Assembly (NCBI GenBank): GCA_038751255.1
Contig: JBCDGN010000002.1
Coordinates: forward strand, 1-64,000
DNA length: 64,000 nucleotides
Reading direction: 5' to 3'
Origin: JANSYP01 sp038751255
Lineage (GTDB): Bacteria > Pseudomonadota > Alphaproteobacteria > Rhodobacterales > Rhodobacteraceae
Shown here: positions 16,790 to 25,832 of the stretch, piece after piece
How the letters are laid out: each line of letters opens with the position of its first letter
Numbering within the stretch: position 1 is the stretch's first letter
The notes under the pieces: generated by a model
The model's input: the letters and a program-made list of their open reading frames with translations, nothing else
Databases searched by the model: none
What the model was told of the DNA's origin: nothing
Made by a program: the position numbers and the translations under genes

Positions 16790-19576
16790 CTAATGCGCTT
16801 CGGCCCAGTTCGCGCCTTGTCCTGCATCGACGATCAAAGGCACATCAAGATGGACTGCGGGCGCTGCGGCGCTCTCCATCACCTCGCGGACACGGGCGAT
16901 GGTGTCATCCACCGCGCCATCTTCGACCTCGAACAACAGTTCGTCGTGAACCTGCAGCAGCATCTTGGCGGGCAGATCCGCGATGGCCTTTGGCATTCGG
17001 ATCATAGCGCGCCGGATCACATCCGCCGCGGTGCCTTGGATCGGGGCATTGATCGCGGCACGTTTGGCAAACCCCGCTTTGGGCCCACGTGCATTGATCT
17101 CAGGCGTGTGGATTTTCCGACCAAAGAGCGTCTGCACAAACCCATGTTCTTTGGCGAAATCGGTGGTGCTGTCCATGTAGTCTCGGATGCCAGGAAAACG
17201 TTCGAAATAGCGGTCGATAAAGCCCTGCGCCTCGGATCTTGGGATGCGCAAGTTCCGGGCCAGGCCGAACCCGGATATTCCATAAATGACACCAAAATTG
17301 ATCGCCTTAGCCTGACGGCGGATCGAAGGGTCCATGCCGTCCACCGGCACATTGAACATCTCTGAGGCGGTCATAGCATGGATGTCGAGCCCATCGCGGA
17401 AAGCTTGTTTGAGACTTTCGATATCGGCGATATGGGCCAAGATCCGCAGTTCGATCTGGGAATAATCGAGGCTCACTAGGGTCATGCCGGGCTCTGCCAC
17501 AAAAGCCTCACGTATGCGCCTGCCCTCTTCGGTGCGCACGGGAATGTTTTGCAAATTGGGATCTGTAGAGGCCAAACGCCCCGTATTGGCGCCCGCGATA
17601 GAATAGGACGTGTGCACACGCCCCGTCTCTGGGTTGATATGTTCCTGCAAAGCATCCGTGTAGGTGGATTTGAGCTTGGAAAGCTGGCGCCAATCGAGGA
17701 CACGGGCTGGCAGATCATGTTCGGTGGCGAGATCTTCCAGCACATCGGCCGGGGTCGACCAAGCGCCGGTTTTGCCCTTTTTGCCGCCCTCAAGCCCCAT
17801 TTTGTCGAAAAGGATTTCACCCAACTGCTTGGGGCTGCCCACATTGAAGCTCTCGCCCGCCAGCGCGTGGATATCCGCCTCCAGCCCTGCCATTTTTTGG
17901 GAGAACGCATTGGACATGCGCGAAAGCGTGTCGCGATCCACTTTGATGCCGGTGCGTTCCATCTCAGCGAGGACCGCCACCATGGGACGTTCCAAGGTCT
18001 CATAGACTGTGGTGACTTGCGCGGTGTGAAGCTGGGGCTTCAAATGATGCCAGAGCCTCAGCGTGATATCGGCGTCCTCCGCAGCATAAGGCGACGCTTT
18101 GTCGATTGGGACCCGATCGAAGGTGATCGCAGATTTGCCCGAACCCAACAGTGGTTTGATCGGGATTGGTGTGTGGTTGAGATAACGCTCGCTCAAAAGG
18201 TCCATCCCATGGCCATGAAGACCCCCATTTTGCGCATAGGACAGAAGCATTGTGTCGTCGATGGGGGTCAGATCGATGTCATACCGCGCCATGACCTTGG
18301 TGTCGTATTTGATATTTTGACCGATTTTGAGGATCGCAGGATCCTCCAGCACAGGTTTGAGCAGGGCAAGAGCCTCTTCTAGCGGCACCTGCCCCTCTGC
18401 CAGCGCGTCTGATCCGAAAAGACCATCTTCGCTTTCGGCTTTGTGGGCCAGTGGCACATAGCAGGCACTGCCGGCTTCTACCGCCAGGCTGACGCCGACG
18501 AGTTCTGCGTGCATCTCGTTCAGGCTGGTGGTTTCGGTATCGAAGGCAAGCCAGCCGCGTTCGGCCGCCTGAGCCACCCAGCGGGTCAAGGCAGTCACGT
18601 CGCGGATAATCTCATATTTTGACGCCTCGAAAGGGATGTCGGCCGGCGCATCAGCATGGGACGGCACGGCGGGTGCCTGCGGCATCTCTGTCTTGAAATG
18701 CGTCGCCACCCTTTGCGTGATCGTCCGAAACTCCATCGACGTTAAAAACGCCAACAATATTTCTGGATCGGCGTCTTTCGCCTCAAGATCCTCAATGGTG
18801 AAGTCAAGCGGTGTGGCGCAATCAAGTGCCACCAAGCGCTTTGACATCCGGATTTGATCGGCATTGTCGATCAGCGTCTGGCGGCGCTTGGGTTGTTTAA
18901 TTTCTTCGGCTCGGCTTAGCAGTGTCTCAAGATCGCCATACTCATTGATCAGTTGCGCCGCGGTTTTCACCCCGATGCCAGGCGCACCGGGGACATTATC
19001 CACGCTGTCGCCCGCAAGCGCTTGGACATCGACGACACTTTCTGGCCCAACCCCAAATTTCGCCACCACGCCATCGCGGTCGATCCGGGTGTTTTTCATT
19101 ACATCAAGCATGTCGACCCCGCCGCCAACAAGCTGCATGAGGTCCTTGTCAGAGCTGACAATCGTAACACGACCGCCTGCGTCGCGTGCCTGGCAGGACA
19201 GCGTGGCGATAATGTCGTCTGCCTCAAAGCCTTCGAGTTCTTTGCAGGCAATGTTAAAGGCTCGCGTGGCATCGCGTGTGAGCGGAATCTGCGGGCGGAG
19301 GTCTTCAGGCATCTCCTCTCGATTGGCCTTGTAAAGATCGTAGATATCGTTGCGGAAGGTATGGCTGCCCTTGTCGAAAATCACCGCGAGATGAGTGGGC
19401 GCGTCGTCGCCGCTTGCATCGCTGAGATAGCGAAAGAGCATATTGCAGAAGCCTGAAACCGCGCCCACAGGCAGGCCATCTGATTTTCGCGTCAGGGGAG
19501 GCAGGGCGTGATACGCCCGAAAGATGAAGGCAGACCCATCGATCAGATGCAGATGATGTCCTTTGCCGAATGCCAT
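16790..19576 (-). CDS. polA: DNA polymerase I
   Basis: A 928-aa polymerase for Okazaki-fragment processing and repair synthesis. The N-terminal 5'-3' exonuclease spans about residues 1-290. The 3'-5' proofreading domain follows with its acidic residues intact (FDTETTSLNEM and YAAEDADITLRLW), so proofreading should work. The polymerase domain has motif A (DYSQIELRILAHIAD), motif B (RRQAKAINFGVIYG) and motif C (LLQVHDELLFEV). The start at 19576 has GGAGG five bases upstream; the longer frame to 19603 adds nine residues without a better site. An ABC permease gene follows after 18 bp. Confidence 0.98.
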   Translation of the reverse strand: MAFGKGHHLHLIDGSAFIFRAYHALPPLTRKSDGLPVGAVSGFCNMLFRYLSDASGDDAPTHLAVIFDKGSHTFRNDIYDLYKANREEMPEDLRPQIPLTRDATRAFNIACKELEGFEADDIIATLSCQARDAGGRVTIVSSDKDLMQLVGGGVDMLDVMKNTRIDRDGVVAKFGVGPESVVDVQALAGDSVDNVPGAPGIGVKTAAQLINEYGDLETLLSRAEEIKQPKRRQTLIDNADQIRMSKRLVALDCATPLDFTIEDLEAKDADPEILLAFLTSMEFRTITQRVATHFKTEMPQAPAVPSHADAPADIPFEASKYEIIRDVTALTRWVAQAAERGWLAFDTETTSLNEMHAELVGVSLAVEAGSACYVPLAHKAESEDGLFGSDALAEGQVPLEEALALLKPVLEDPAILKIGQNIKYDTKVMARYDIDLTPIDDTMLLSYAQNGGLHGHGMDLLSERYLNHTPIPIKPLLGSGKSAITFDRVPIDKASPYAAEDADITLRLWHHLKPQLHTAQVTTVYETLERPMVAVLAEMERTGIKVDRDTLSRMSNAFSQKMAGLEADIHALAGESFNVGSPKQLGEILFDKMGLEGGKKGKTGAWSTPADVLEDLATEHDLPARVLDWRQLSKLKSTYTDALQEHINPETGRVHTSYSIAGANTGRLASTDPNLQNIPVRTEEGRRIREAFVAEPGMTLVSLDYSQIELRILAHIADIESLKQAFRDGLDIHAMTASEMFNVPVDGMDPSIRRQAKAINFGVIYGISGFGLARNLRIPRSEAQGFIDRYFERFPGIRDYMDSTTDFAKEHGFVQTLFGRKIHTPEINARGPKAGFAKRAAINAPIQGTAADVIRRAMIRMPKAIADLPAKMLLQVHDELLFEVEDGAVDDTIARVREVMESAAAPAVHLDVPLIVDAGQGANWAEAH

Positions 19577-19718
19577 GCCGCCCTCCACCGTCACCACCGC
19601 CACTTCCTAGCGTCCAGAGTGCGCAGGGTCCAGCCACGCCGCGCGGCCAGGGTTTGGACAAGTCCTGCTCGAAACCCTATACCAAGCCCAAGCGTTCTAC
19701 GGCGGTGCAGATTGACCA

Positions 19719-20687
19719 ATGAAACAGCGGTTATGGCTCTTTGTTGTGATCTTGTTTGCGTTCGGAACCGAAGGCCCACCGATCGTTGCAGAAGCCATTT
19801 CACCGTCAGACGGAAACCTCTTCGAAGTCGCACCTGCGCCATCCGCGACGGTGTCCCGACCGACCGCATCGCAACGCCCGAAGCGGCGGATGCCTGCCGC
19901 CTGCTCTGAAGACGGGCGGGTGTGTATCAGCGGGTTAAATTACATCTATGATGTCTGCCATGCACTTGGTACGACAGCGGCGCAAGCCGGGCTCGACCCG
20001 CATTTCTTTACAAGACTGATATGGCGCGAGAGCCTCTTTGATCCGAATGCGATCAGTCATGCCGGTGCTTTAGGGATTGCGCAATTCATGCCCGCAACTG
20101 CCGCGCTCCGAGGGCTCGACGACCCGTTCAACCCAGCCAAAGCGCTCGAGGCGTCAGCCTACTACTTACGCGAATTGGTGGACCAATATGGCAATATCGG
20201 CCTCGCGGCAGGCGCCTACAACGCTGGGGAAGGTCGGATGAACCGCTATCTCAAGGGTCAGAGCGGCCTGCCGGGCGAAACGCGTGCCTATATCAGCGGC
20301 ATAACCGGTCATCGTGCTGAAACATGGGCACGCGGGGTGCCGAAGGGTCTGGATTTGCGGCTGTCCGGCGGGAAGGCGTTTCTGACCGCCTGCCCTGAAT
20401 GGGTGAAGGCGCGGCGCGCTACCGGAGCGCCATCGGGGGCCCCTTGGGCGATGATCTACGCGGTGCACGAAAACCTTCAGACGGCGGCAAACCGAGCGGA
20501 GGATATGCGACAGCGATACCCTTCAATTCTCGGCGATAGCTCACCAGAACTGCACCGTCGTAAAATGCCTGGCAATGGACGGTTGGTTTATGTGGCACGG
20601 CTTGAGACCGCCACCCGAATGGCGGCTGCCAGGCTGTGCACACGACTTAGACGCGCGGGCGGCGGGTGCATGGTCTTAAAAAACTAG
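19719..20687 (+). CDS. Lytic transglycosylase (SLT domain)
   Basis: This 322-aa protein should cleave peptidoglycan between MurNAc and GlcNAc in the periplasm. Residues 1-25 form a signal peptide (WLFVVILFAFG core, then IVAEA). The SLT domain begins near residue 85: catalytic Glu in IWRESLFDPNA, then GALGIAQFMP, and AAGAYNAGEGRMNRYL. The C-terminal 120 residues carry no domain I recognise. It is divergent from polA, with about 140 bases between, and its stop overlaps that of the hemolysin-III gene by 4 bp (CTAG). Confidence 0.93.
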   Translation: MKQRLWLFVVILFAFGTEGPPIVAEAISPSDGNLFEVAPAPSATVSRPTASQRPKRRMPAACSEDGRVCISGLNYIYDVCHALGTTAAQAGLDPHFFTRLIWRESLFDPNAISHAGALGIAQFMPATAALRGLDDPFNPAKALEASAYYLRELVDQYGNIGLAAGAYNAGEGRMNRYLKGQSGLPGETRAYISGITGHRAETWARGVPKGLDLRLSGGKAFLTACPEWVKARRATGAPSGAPWAMIYAVHENLQTAANRAEDMRQRYPSILGDSSPELHRRKMPGNGRLVYVARLETATRMAAARLCTRLRRAGGGCMVLKN

Positions 20688-21361
20688 AGATTTGCAGTGC
20701 CGATGGGAGATGTTTGCACCAGGTGCACCATCACTGCGATGAAGAAAAACAGGCTCGCGACCATCACAAAGACATGCCAGATGGTGTTGTGGAACCTCAA
20801 GCCCTCGGCCAATAAAAAAACAACGCCGACGGTATAGAGCACACCACCGATCAGGATCAGGACAATCACGGTTGGCGAGAGCACCGCCAGCAGGTCGCCG
20901 CCGCCGAGGACAATCGCCCATCCCATCGCCAGACACAGCGGGACCCCGAAAAGATAGGCCCGTCGCGGGGCAAAGACCGCAATGCCGGTTCCCGCGGCAG
21001 CAGCGCCCCAAATGCCTGCCAGAAGCGTCAGCCCCGCTCCGCCCGAAAGTGCTGCAAAAGGCGTGTAGGTGCCTGCAATCTTTAGATAGATCGCAGAGTG
21101 ATCCAAACGGCGCAAAAGCCAGGTCCACCCAGGGTTGGCAATGTGATTGTAAAGCAGCGAACACAGGATCATCGCAATGAGGCTCGTGCCGTAAATGCAA
21201 AGCCCCCAAAGCGAGCCCGCATCACCGCGCCAAACCGCCGCCAAGGTGATCAAAACCGGGACTGCCGCAAGTGCCGCGACAAGAGCCGTGACATGGACAA
21301 CAGCGTCGCTGATCAACTCAGCACGGCTGTAACCTTCAGAGCGTGAGACGAAGAGCGCCAT
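20684..21361 (-). CDS. Hemolysin III family membrane protein (TrhA/YqfA type)
   Basis: A 225-aa inner-membrane protein of the PAQR/hemolysin III family with seven predicted membrane segments. Family-conserved polar positions are visible: ISDAVVHVTAL in segment 1, SLLYNH in segment 2, DHSAIYLKIAGTYTPF in the following loop, and WHVFVMVASLFFF with a further His in the last segment. Family members have been linked to membrane-lipid homeostasis and putative zinc-dependent hydrolase chemistry; the exact role here is unknown. Single gene, convergent with the transglycosylase. Confidence 0.92.
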   Translation of the reverse strand: MALFVSRSEGYSRAELISDAVVHVTALVAALAAVPVLITLAAVWRGDAGSLWGLCIYGTSLIAMILCSLLYNHIANPGWTWLLRRLDHSAIYLKIAGTYTPFAALSGGAGLTLLAGIWGAAAAGTGIAVFAPRRAYLFGVPLCLAMGWAIVLGGGDLLAVLSPTVIVLILIGGVLYTVGVVFLLAEGLRFHNTIWHVFVMVASLFFFIAVMVHLVQTSPIGTANL

Positions 21362-21568
21362 AACTCTCTGCTAGCATGAATACCTTCATGATCACATAAT
21401 CCACCGTACGGCACCCGGTGGCTCAGATGCACTCTGCCCCCAGATGCCGATAATTTGGTCAAGTCAGGGAAGTGTCACCCAAAAGCGCATAGGGACACAA
21501 CTCTCAGAGGCGGCCTATCACCAGGACGTGACGACCGCAGCCCTATTGAGAACCTGATTGTAAAATGC

Positions 21569-21751
21569 TTAGGCCTCTTCGCCGACAAAGCTTTTGTGGA
21601 TTATTTTCTTGTCGCAGTAGGGGCACTCAACCCAACCGCGATCGCGCGGGATAGATAGCCACACGCGCGGATGGCCAAGCGCGCCTTGACCGCCATCACA
21701 GGCAACGCGCCAAGCGCTGACAATTTCGGTTTCTGGCGGGTCAATTGGCAT
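21569..21751 (-). CDS. CHCC-type zinc-finger protein (NDUFS6-like)
   Basis: A 60-aa protein with the zf-CHCC pattern: Cys18 in ACDGG, His27 in LGHPRV, then Cys43 and Cys46 in VECPYCDKK. The same domain occurs in the NDUFS6 accessory subunit of mitochondrial complex I, and alphaproteobacterial complex I carries a homologous small subunit; that it serves complex I here is inference. It lies alone between the hemolysin-III and ABC ATPase genes, divergent from the latter. It is small but the motif is exact, so I regard it as real. Confidence 0.85.
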   Translation of the reverse strand: MPIDPPETEIVSAWRVACDGGQGALGHPRVWLSIPRDRGWVECPYCDKKIIHKSFVGEEA

Positions 21752-21854
21752 GGATCACAAGCTCCGGGCTGTTGTCCGTCATCGTCAAGCGTCATAGACA
21801 CGCAAGGCAAAATAGCAAGCGCCCCGTCTTGAGCAAGGGGCGCGAGGGGCGGCG

Positions 21855-22808
21855 ATGTCTAAATTTGCAATCGAAATCTCTGAGCTGCGTAAAACCTACA
21901 AGGCGTCAAAGGGGCAGCCCCCCAAAGAGGCGCTTAAAGGCGTGGATTTGACCATTCCGCAAGGATCGATCTTTGGTCTTTTGGGCCCCAACGGAGCTGG
22001 AAAATCCACATTGATCAACATCTTGGCAGGGCTGGTCATCAAAACCTCTGGCTCTGTCCGAATCTGGGGTTTCGATCACGACGTAAACCCACGGCAATCA
22101 CGGGCGGCGATTGGGGTGATGCCGCAAGAGCTTAATCTGGATCCGTTTTTCACGCCGCGAGGCGCGTTGGAGGTTCAGGCAGGTCTTTATGGTGTACCAA
22201 GACACCAGCGTCGCACTGCGGAAATTTTGGAACTTGTCGGCCTGACCGAACAGGCAGAAGCCTATGCGCGCACCCTCTCCGGCGGCATGCGACGTAGGTT
22301 ATTGCTGGGCAAAGCGCTGGTACATCAGCCCCAAGTCTTGGTCCTCGATGAGCCGACCGCGGGCGTTGATATCGAGCTGCGCCAGATGTTGTGGCGCAAT
22401 GTGCGGCGGCTGAATCAAGAAGAGGGAATGACGATTATCCTTACCACACATTACCTCGAAGAAGCGCAAGAGATGTGTGACGAGATCGCCATCATCAATC
22501 GAGGCGAAAAGATTGTGCAGGACAGCACCGCGGCCCTGCTCTCCAGGCTCGATGCGAAAACCCTTGTGATCACGCCTGACACAGCAATCACCGGCCCGTT
22601 GCCCGAAATGCCGGGGGTCGAGGCGTCGCTGCGATCCGATGGCAGCGTCGCTTTCACCTATCGCCGCTCGCAAATATCAACTGGTGCCTTGCTGGACGCG
22701 GTCCGCGCATCTGGGGTGGCCTTGCGTGATGTGGCCACCGAAGAGCCCGATCTAGAGGATGTGTTCCTGGCTCTTACAAGTTCTGAAGCAAAGCAGGGCG
22801 CGGCCTAA
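21855..22808 (+). CDS. ABC transporter ATP-binding protein (ABC-2/drug-export type)
   Basis: A 317-aa cytoplasmic ATPase. Walker A is GPNGAGKST near residue 46, the signature is LSGGMRRRLLLGKA, and Walker B is VLVLDEPTAGVD; LTTHYLEEAQEMCDEIAI provides the H-loop. The GGMRRR signature and the C-terminal 90-residue extension are typical of ABC-2 exporters (DrrA, NodI, YadG-like). Such ATPases usually sit beside their permease gene, but here none is adjacent: downstream is a convergent HIT gene overlapping by 4 bp. Partner permease unknown. Confidence 0.92.
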   Translation: MSKFAIEISELRKTYKASKGQPPKEALKGVDLTIPQGSIFGLLGPNGAGKSTLINILAGLVIKTSGSVRIWGFDHDVNPRQSRAAIGVMPQELNLDPFFTPRGALEVQAGLYGVPRHQRRTAEILELVGLTEQAEAYARTLSGGMRRRLLLGKALVHQPQVLVLDEPTAGVDIELRQMLWRNVRRLNQEEGMTIILTTHYLEEAQEMCDEIAIINRGEKIVQDSTAALLSRLDAKTLVITPDTAITGPLPEMPGVEASLRSDGSVAFTYRRSQISTGALLDAVRASGVALRDVATEEPDLEDVFLALTSSEAKQGAA

Positions 22809-23185
22809 ACCTGCTGCAAAAGCCCACCAAGGAAGCGCCCACCGACCAGATGGACATGCATATGCGGCACCTCTTGGTTGCCATCATGGCCCGCGTTGGA
22901 AATCAGCTTGTGTCCTCCGCCGTTTTCGGTCGGCATCAAACCATGATCGACGACAAGCTTGCCGACAAGCCGGGTAAAATCGACAATCTCGGCCTCTGGG
23001 GCGTTCAGTGCGAAATCTGCATAGGTCACATACGGACTTTTGGGGATCACCAGCACATGTACCGGAGCCTGAGGACGGATATCCCGGAAGGCAAGGCTAT
23101 GCTCTGTTTCGGCGACTGTGTCGTTTGGGATCTCTCCCCGTAAGACTTTGGCAAAGATGTTTTGATCGTCATATGCGAGGCTCAT
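22805..23185 (-). CDS. HIT family nucleotide hydrolase (HinT-like)
   Basis: A 126-aa histidine-triad protein, probably hydrolysing nucleoside phosphoramidates or related AMP conjugates in the cytoplasm. The triad HMHVHLVGG is near residue 111; the N-terminal IFAKVLRGEIPNDTV and HVLVIPKSPY are typical HinT segments. The start at 23185 (MSLAYDD) has AGGAGG four to five bases upstream; the extra 51 residues of the longer open frame are low-quality sequence and unlikely to be translated. Convergent with the ABC ATPase, 4-bp overlap. Confidence 0.95.
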   Translation of the reverse strand: MSLAYDDQNIFAKVLRGEIPNDTVAETEHSLAFRDIRPQAPVHVLVIPKSPYVTYADFALNAPEAEIVDFTRLVGKLVVDHGLMPTENGGGHKLISNAGHDGNQEVPHMHVHLVGGRFLGGLLQQV

Positions 23186-23279
23186 CGTCCCTCCTGCCGT
23201 AACCGCTTGAACATCTGCGGAAAGTGAAGACCTTTCCCCCGCCCTTATGTCAAGCGACCGCATGCACGCTGCGGGTGCT

Positions 23280-23927
23280 TTAGCTACGGAACCGGCCGAC
23301 GATCTGTCCGATGAGCACCGCCACATAAAGCGTACCAAAGCAGGCCTCTAGCGCGGCCAATATACGCGGTATCGGCAAAACGGGTGTGATCTCGCCATAG
23401 CCCAGGGTGCTGATGGTGACCAAGCTGTAGTAGAGGTAGGTGGTAAAGTTCGCGCTCTCTCCTTCAGGCAGGTTCAACGATTCCGGCTGCACCAACTCGA
23501 TCCTGAGAAAGAGATAGGCCCAGAGAGTGGCCGTCAGGAAATAGCCGAAAACCGCGCTAAAAAGCTTCTCTCTATCCGAAGACATCGGCTTGATCAGTTG
23601 CAAAAAGGTGATCACAACACCACCGACCAAAATCACTGTGCTGAGGCTCAACATGATTTTGTTGATCCAATGCGCGTCAAAGAAGATGTTGAGCGCGGCA
23701 ACGGTCCCGTAGAATCCCAGAAAAACAAACCCCAGGGTATCGACCAAAGGGCTATGTTGGACCGCAAACACCAGACCCATCAGAATGGAAATACTGACCA
23801 GTAGCGCGGCAAATTCCAAACGCGCGTTCGCGCCGTAGGACTGGGCGATCATTGCGTCCAAAAACATGCTCGTCACCAATAGACCTAAAAGAATGGCCCA
23901 ACGATTGTTTGAGATGGCCAACCGCAT
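23280..23927 (-). CDS. Small voltage-gated-like potassium channel
   Basis: A 215-aa membrane protein with about six hydrophobic segments and a C-terminal pore module. The selectivity-filter sequence TLGYGE is at residues 174-179, close to the TVGYGD consensus of K+ channels, followed by a final helix ending at the C-terminus, so there is no cytoplasmic RCK or cyclic-nucleotide domain. The segment before the pore lacks the regular Arg ladder of a voltage sensor. Start 23927 has AGGAGG just upstream; the 70-residue extension to 24137 would overlap the divergent AI-2E gene and is unlikely. Single gene. Confidence 0.88.
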   Translation of the reverse strand: MRLAISNNRWAILLGLLVTSMFLDAMIAQSYGANARLEFAALLVSISILMGLVFAVQHSPLVDTLGFVFLGFYGTVAALNIFFDAHWINKIMLSLSTVILVGGVVITFLQLIKPMSSDREKLFSAVFGYFLTATLWAYLFLRIELVQPESLNLPEGESANFTTYLYYSLVTISTLGYGEITPVLPIPRILAALEACFGTLYVAVLIGQIVGRFRS

Positions 23928-24024
23928 CCCGCCTCCTCTTCTTCCTGCTCGAACGGGTAGGGGATGAGGTGACACAGCCGCGAGTTCGGGTAAACAGGGA
24001 TAAAGGCAGCAAAAGGAAACGAAG

Positions 24025-25119
24025 ATGCAGGAGAATCTCGACTCAAAGGTGCTCGATCTAGCGATCCGAATGGGCTTTGTTGCGCTGTTTATCTGGGCGG
24101 CCTTATCGATGATTGCGCCCATGGCCGGGCTGATCATTTGGGCCGTTATCCTGACCGTGGCGGTCTATCCGGCCTATGTCTGGCTCTCTGAAAAACTGGG
24201 CGGGCGAGAGACCGTTGCGGCGGTGCTGCTGACACTTGTGGGGCTTGTGATCACACTTGGACCAGTGGCGATCCTGGTCAGCAGCATGATCGAGGGCATC
24301 ACCGCGTTGGTCAATTTCATCAAATCGGGGGACGCACAGATGCCCGAAGCACCGGCGCGTCTTTTGGAATGGCCGGTGATCGGGCCCTCGCTCCATGCGG
24401 CTTGGACCCAAGCAACAAGCAATATTGGGGCGGCATTGTCTCAGTACGGGCCGCATCTTTTGTCCGCAGGTGGTGTTGTACTTGGAAAGGTTGCCGGGAT
24501 CGGCCTGGCGCTTTTGATCATGTCTGCCTCTGTTCTGATCATGGGGCTCTTGTTCCGTCCGGGGCCTGCGCTTGCTGTTGAGGTGCGCCGCTTTGCCAAT
24601 CGGGTCTTTGCACCCCGCGGGGGCACGCTGATCGATCTGGCGGGCGCGACGGTGCGCAATGTCTCGCGCGGTGTGGTTGGGGTTGCGATCATCCAGTCGC
24701 TTCTTGCAGGGATCGTTATGGTGCTTTTCGGGATCAAAGCGGCGGGGGTTTTGGCTCTGATTTGTCTGGTGCTCGCCATTGTACAGGTGGGTCCAGGCCC
24801 AGTTCTGATCCCCCTCATCATCTGGGCCTGGTTCGCCATGAGCCCTGCCCTCGCGCTGCTCTTCACCTTGATCATGGTGCCGATCATGGTCGTCGACAAC
24901 ATCCTGCGCCCGATCATGATGGCGCAAGGGCTCGACACGCCAATGCTGGTGATCCTTGTGGGCGTTTTGGGCGGTATGGTGTCCTACGGTCTGGTGGGGC
25001 TTTTCATCGGACCAGTTGTTCTCGCGGTGTTCTATGACTTGTTCATGGGCTGGGTGCACGCGACGGACAAAATCAAAGAAACTGAGGGCACAGAAACTCC
25101 GCCGACGCCAACTGAATGA
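24025..25119 (+). CDS. AI-2E family transporter (PerM/TqsA-like permease)
   Basis: A 364-aa protein with about eight membrane segments of the AI-2E transporter (UPF0118) family. These proteins have been tied to autoinducer-2 export or Na+/H+ antiport in different bacteria; the substrate here is not predictable. Typical paired N-terminal segments, a hydrophilic middle part and the C-terminal block with GGMVSYGLVGLFIGPVVLAVFYDL are visible. Its stop overlaps the nth start by 4 bp (ATGA). First gene of a three-gene operon with nth and a PfkB kinase; divergent from the K+ channel. Confidence 0.92.
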   Translation: MQENLDSKVLDLAIRMGFVALFIWAALSMIAPMAGLIIWAVILTVAVYPAYVWLSEKLGGRETVAAVLLTLVGLVITLGPVAILVSSMIEGITALVNFIKSGDAQMPEAPARLLEWPVIGPSLHAAWTQATSNIGAALSQYGPHLLSAGGVVLGKVAGIGLALLIMSASVLIMGLLFRPGPALAVEVRRFANRVFAPRGGTLIDLAGATVRNVSRGVVGVAIIQSLLAGIVMVLFGIKAAGVLALICLVLAIVQVGPGPVLIPLIIWAWFAMSPALALLFTLIMVPIMVVDNILRPIMMAQGLDTPMLVILVGVLGGMVSYGLVGLFIGPVVLAVFYDLFMGWVHATDKIKETEGTETPPTPTE

Positions 25120-25832
25120 GCACGAAACCAAAGGCGCGAAAGCGCAGCAAGGCCCTGCCCGCAAGCTCTGCGCCCTCTGCAACGCCCATGAGCCCGCAGG
25201 CGGATTACAAAACCATCCGCGAAGCGTTCCACCGGTTTGAGGCCGAGTGCGCCCATCCTGAGGGCGAATTGAACCATGTGAACGCCTATACACTGGTCGT
25301 TGCGGTGGCTTTGTCCGCCCAGGCGACCGATGTCGGTGTCAATCGGGCAACCGAAAGTCTTTTCAAAATCGCCGATACACCCGAGAAGATGCTTGCCCTT
25401 GGAGAAGACGGGCTGATCGAACAGATCAAAAGCATCGGGCTTTATCGCAACAAGGCAAAAAATGTGATGAAGCTCAGCCGGATCCTGGTGGAAGACTATG
25501 ATGGCGAAGTCCCGTCATCACGCGCAGCGCTTCAGTCTTTGCCCGGTGTTGGTCGCAAAACCGCCAATGTGGTACTGAATATGTGGTGGCATCACCCGGC
25601 TCAGGCTGTCGATACCCATATCTTTCGGGTCGCAAATCGCACCGGGATTGCACCGGGACGCGATGTGGATGCGGTCGAACGCGCGATTGAAGATCAAGTT
25701 CCCGCAGAATATCAACAGCATGCCCACCACTGGTTAATCCTTCATGGGCGATATCTGTGCAAAGCACGCAAACCGGACTGCGGCGCCTGTCTGATCCAAG
25801 ACCTCTGCGCCTATGAGGAGAAAACCGTTTGA
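25116..25832 (+). CDS. nth: Endonuclease III
   Basis: A 238-aa bifunctional DNA glycosylase/AP lyase removing oxidised pyrimidines. The helix-hairpin-helix with catalytic Lys is LPGVGRKTANVVLN, the catalytic Asp is in AVDTHIFRVANR, and the 4Fe-4S cluster ligands are CKARKPDCGACLIQDLC (C-x6-C-x2-C-x5-C) near the C-terminus. The first 30 residues are a basic, Ser/Pro-rich tail not present in E. coli Nth (211 aa). It overlaps both neighbours by 4 bp, so translation of the three genes is coupled. Confidence 0.97.
   Translation: MSTKPKARKRSKALPASSAPSATPMSPQADYKTIREAFHRFEAECAHPEGELNHVNAYTLVVAVALSAQATDVGVNRATESLFKIADTPEKMLALGEDGLIEQIKSIGLYRNKAKNVMKLSRILVEDYDGEVPSSRAALQSLPGVGRKTANVVLNMWWHHPAQAVDTHIFRVANRTGIAPGRDVDAVERAIEDQVPAEYQQHAHHWLILHGRYLCKARKPDCGACLIQDLCAYEEKTV

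Noticed and set aside
24103..25293. 396-aa minus-strand frame opposite the AI-2E permease and nth
   Set aside because: Shadow of GC-rich codons on the other strand; His/Asp/Gln-rich translation with no domain, covered by two solid plus-strand genes.
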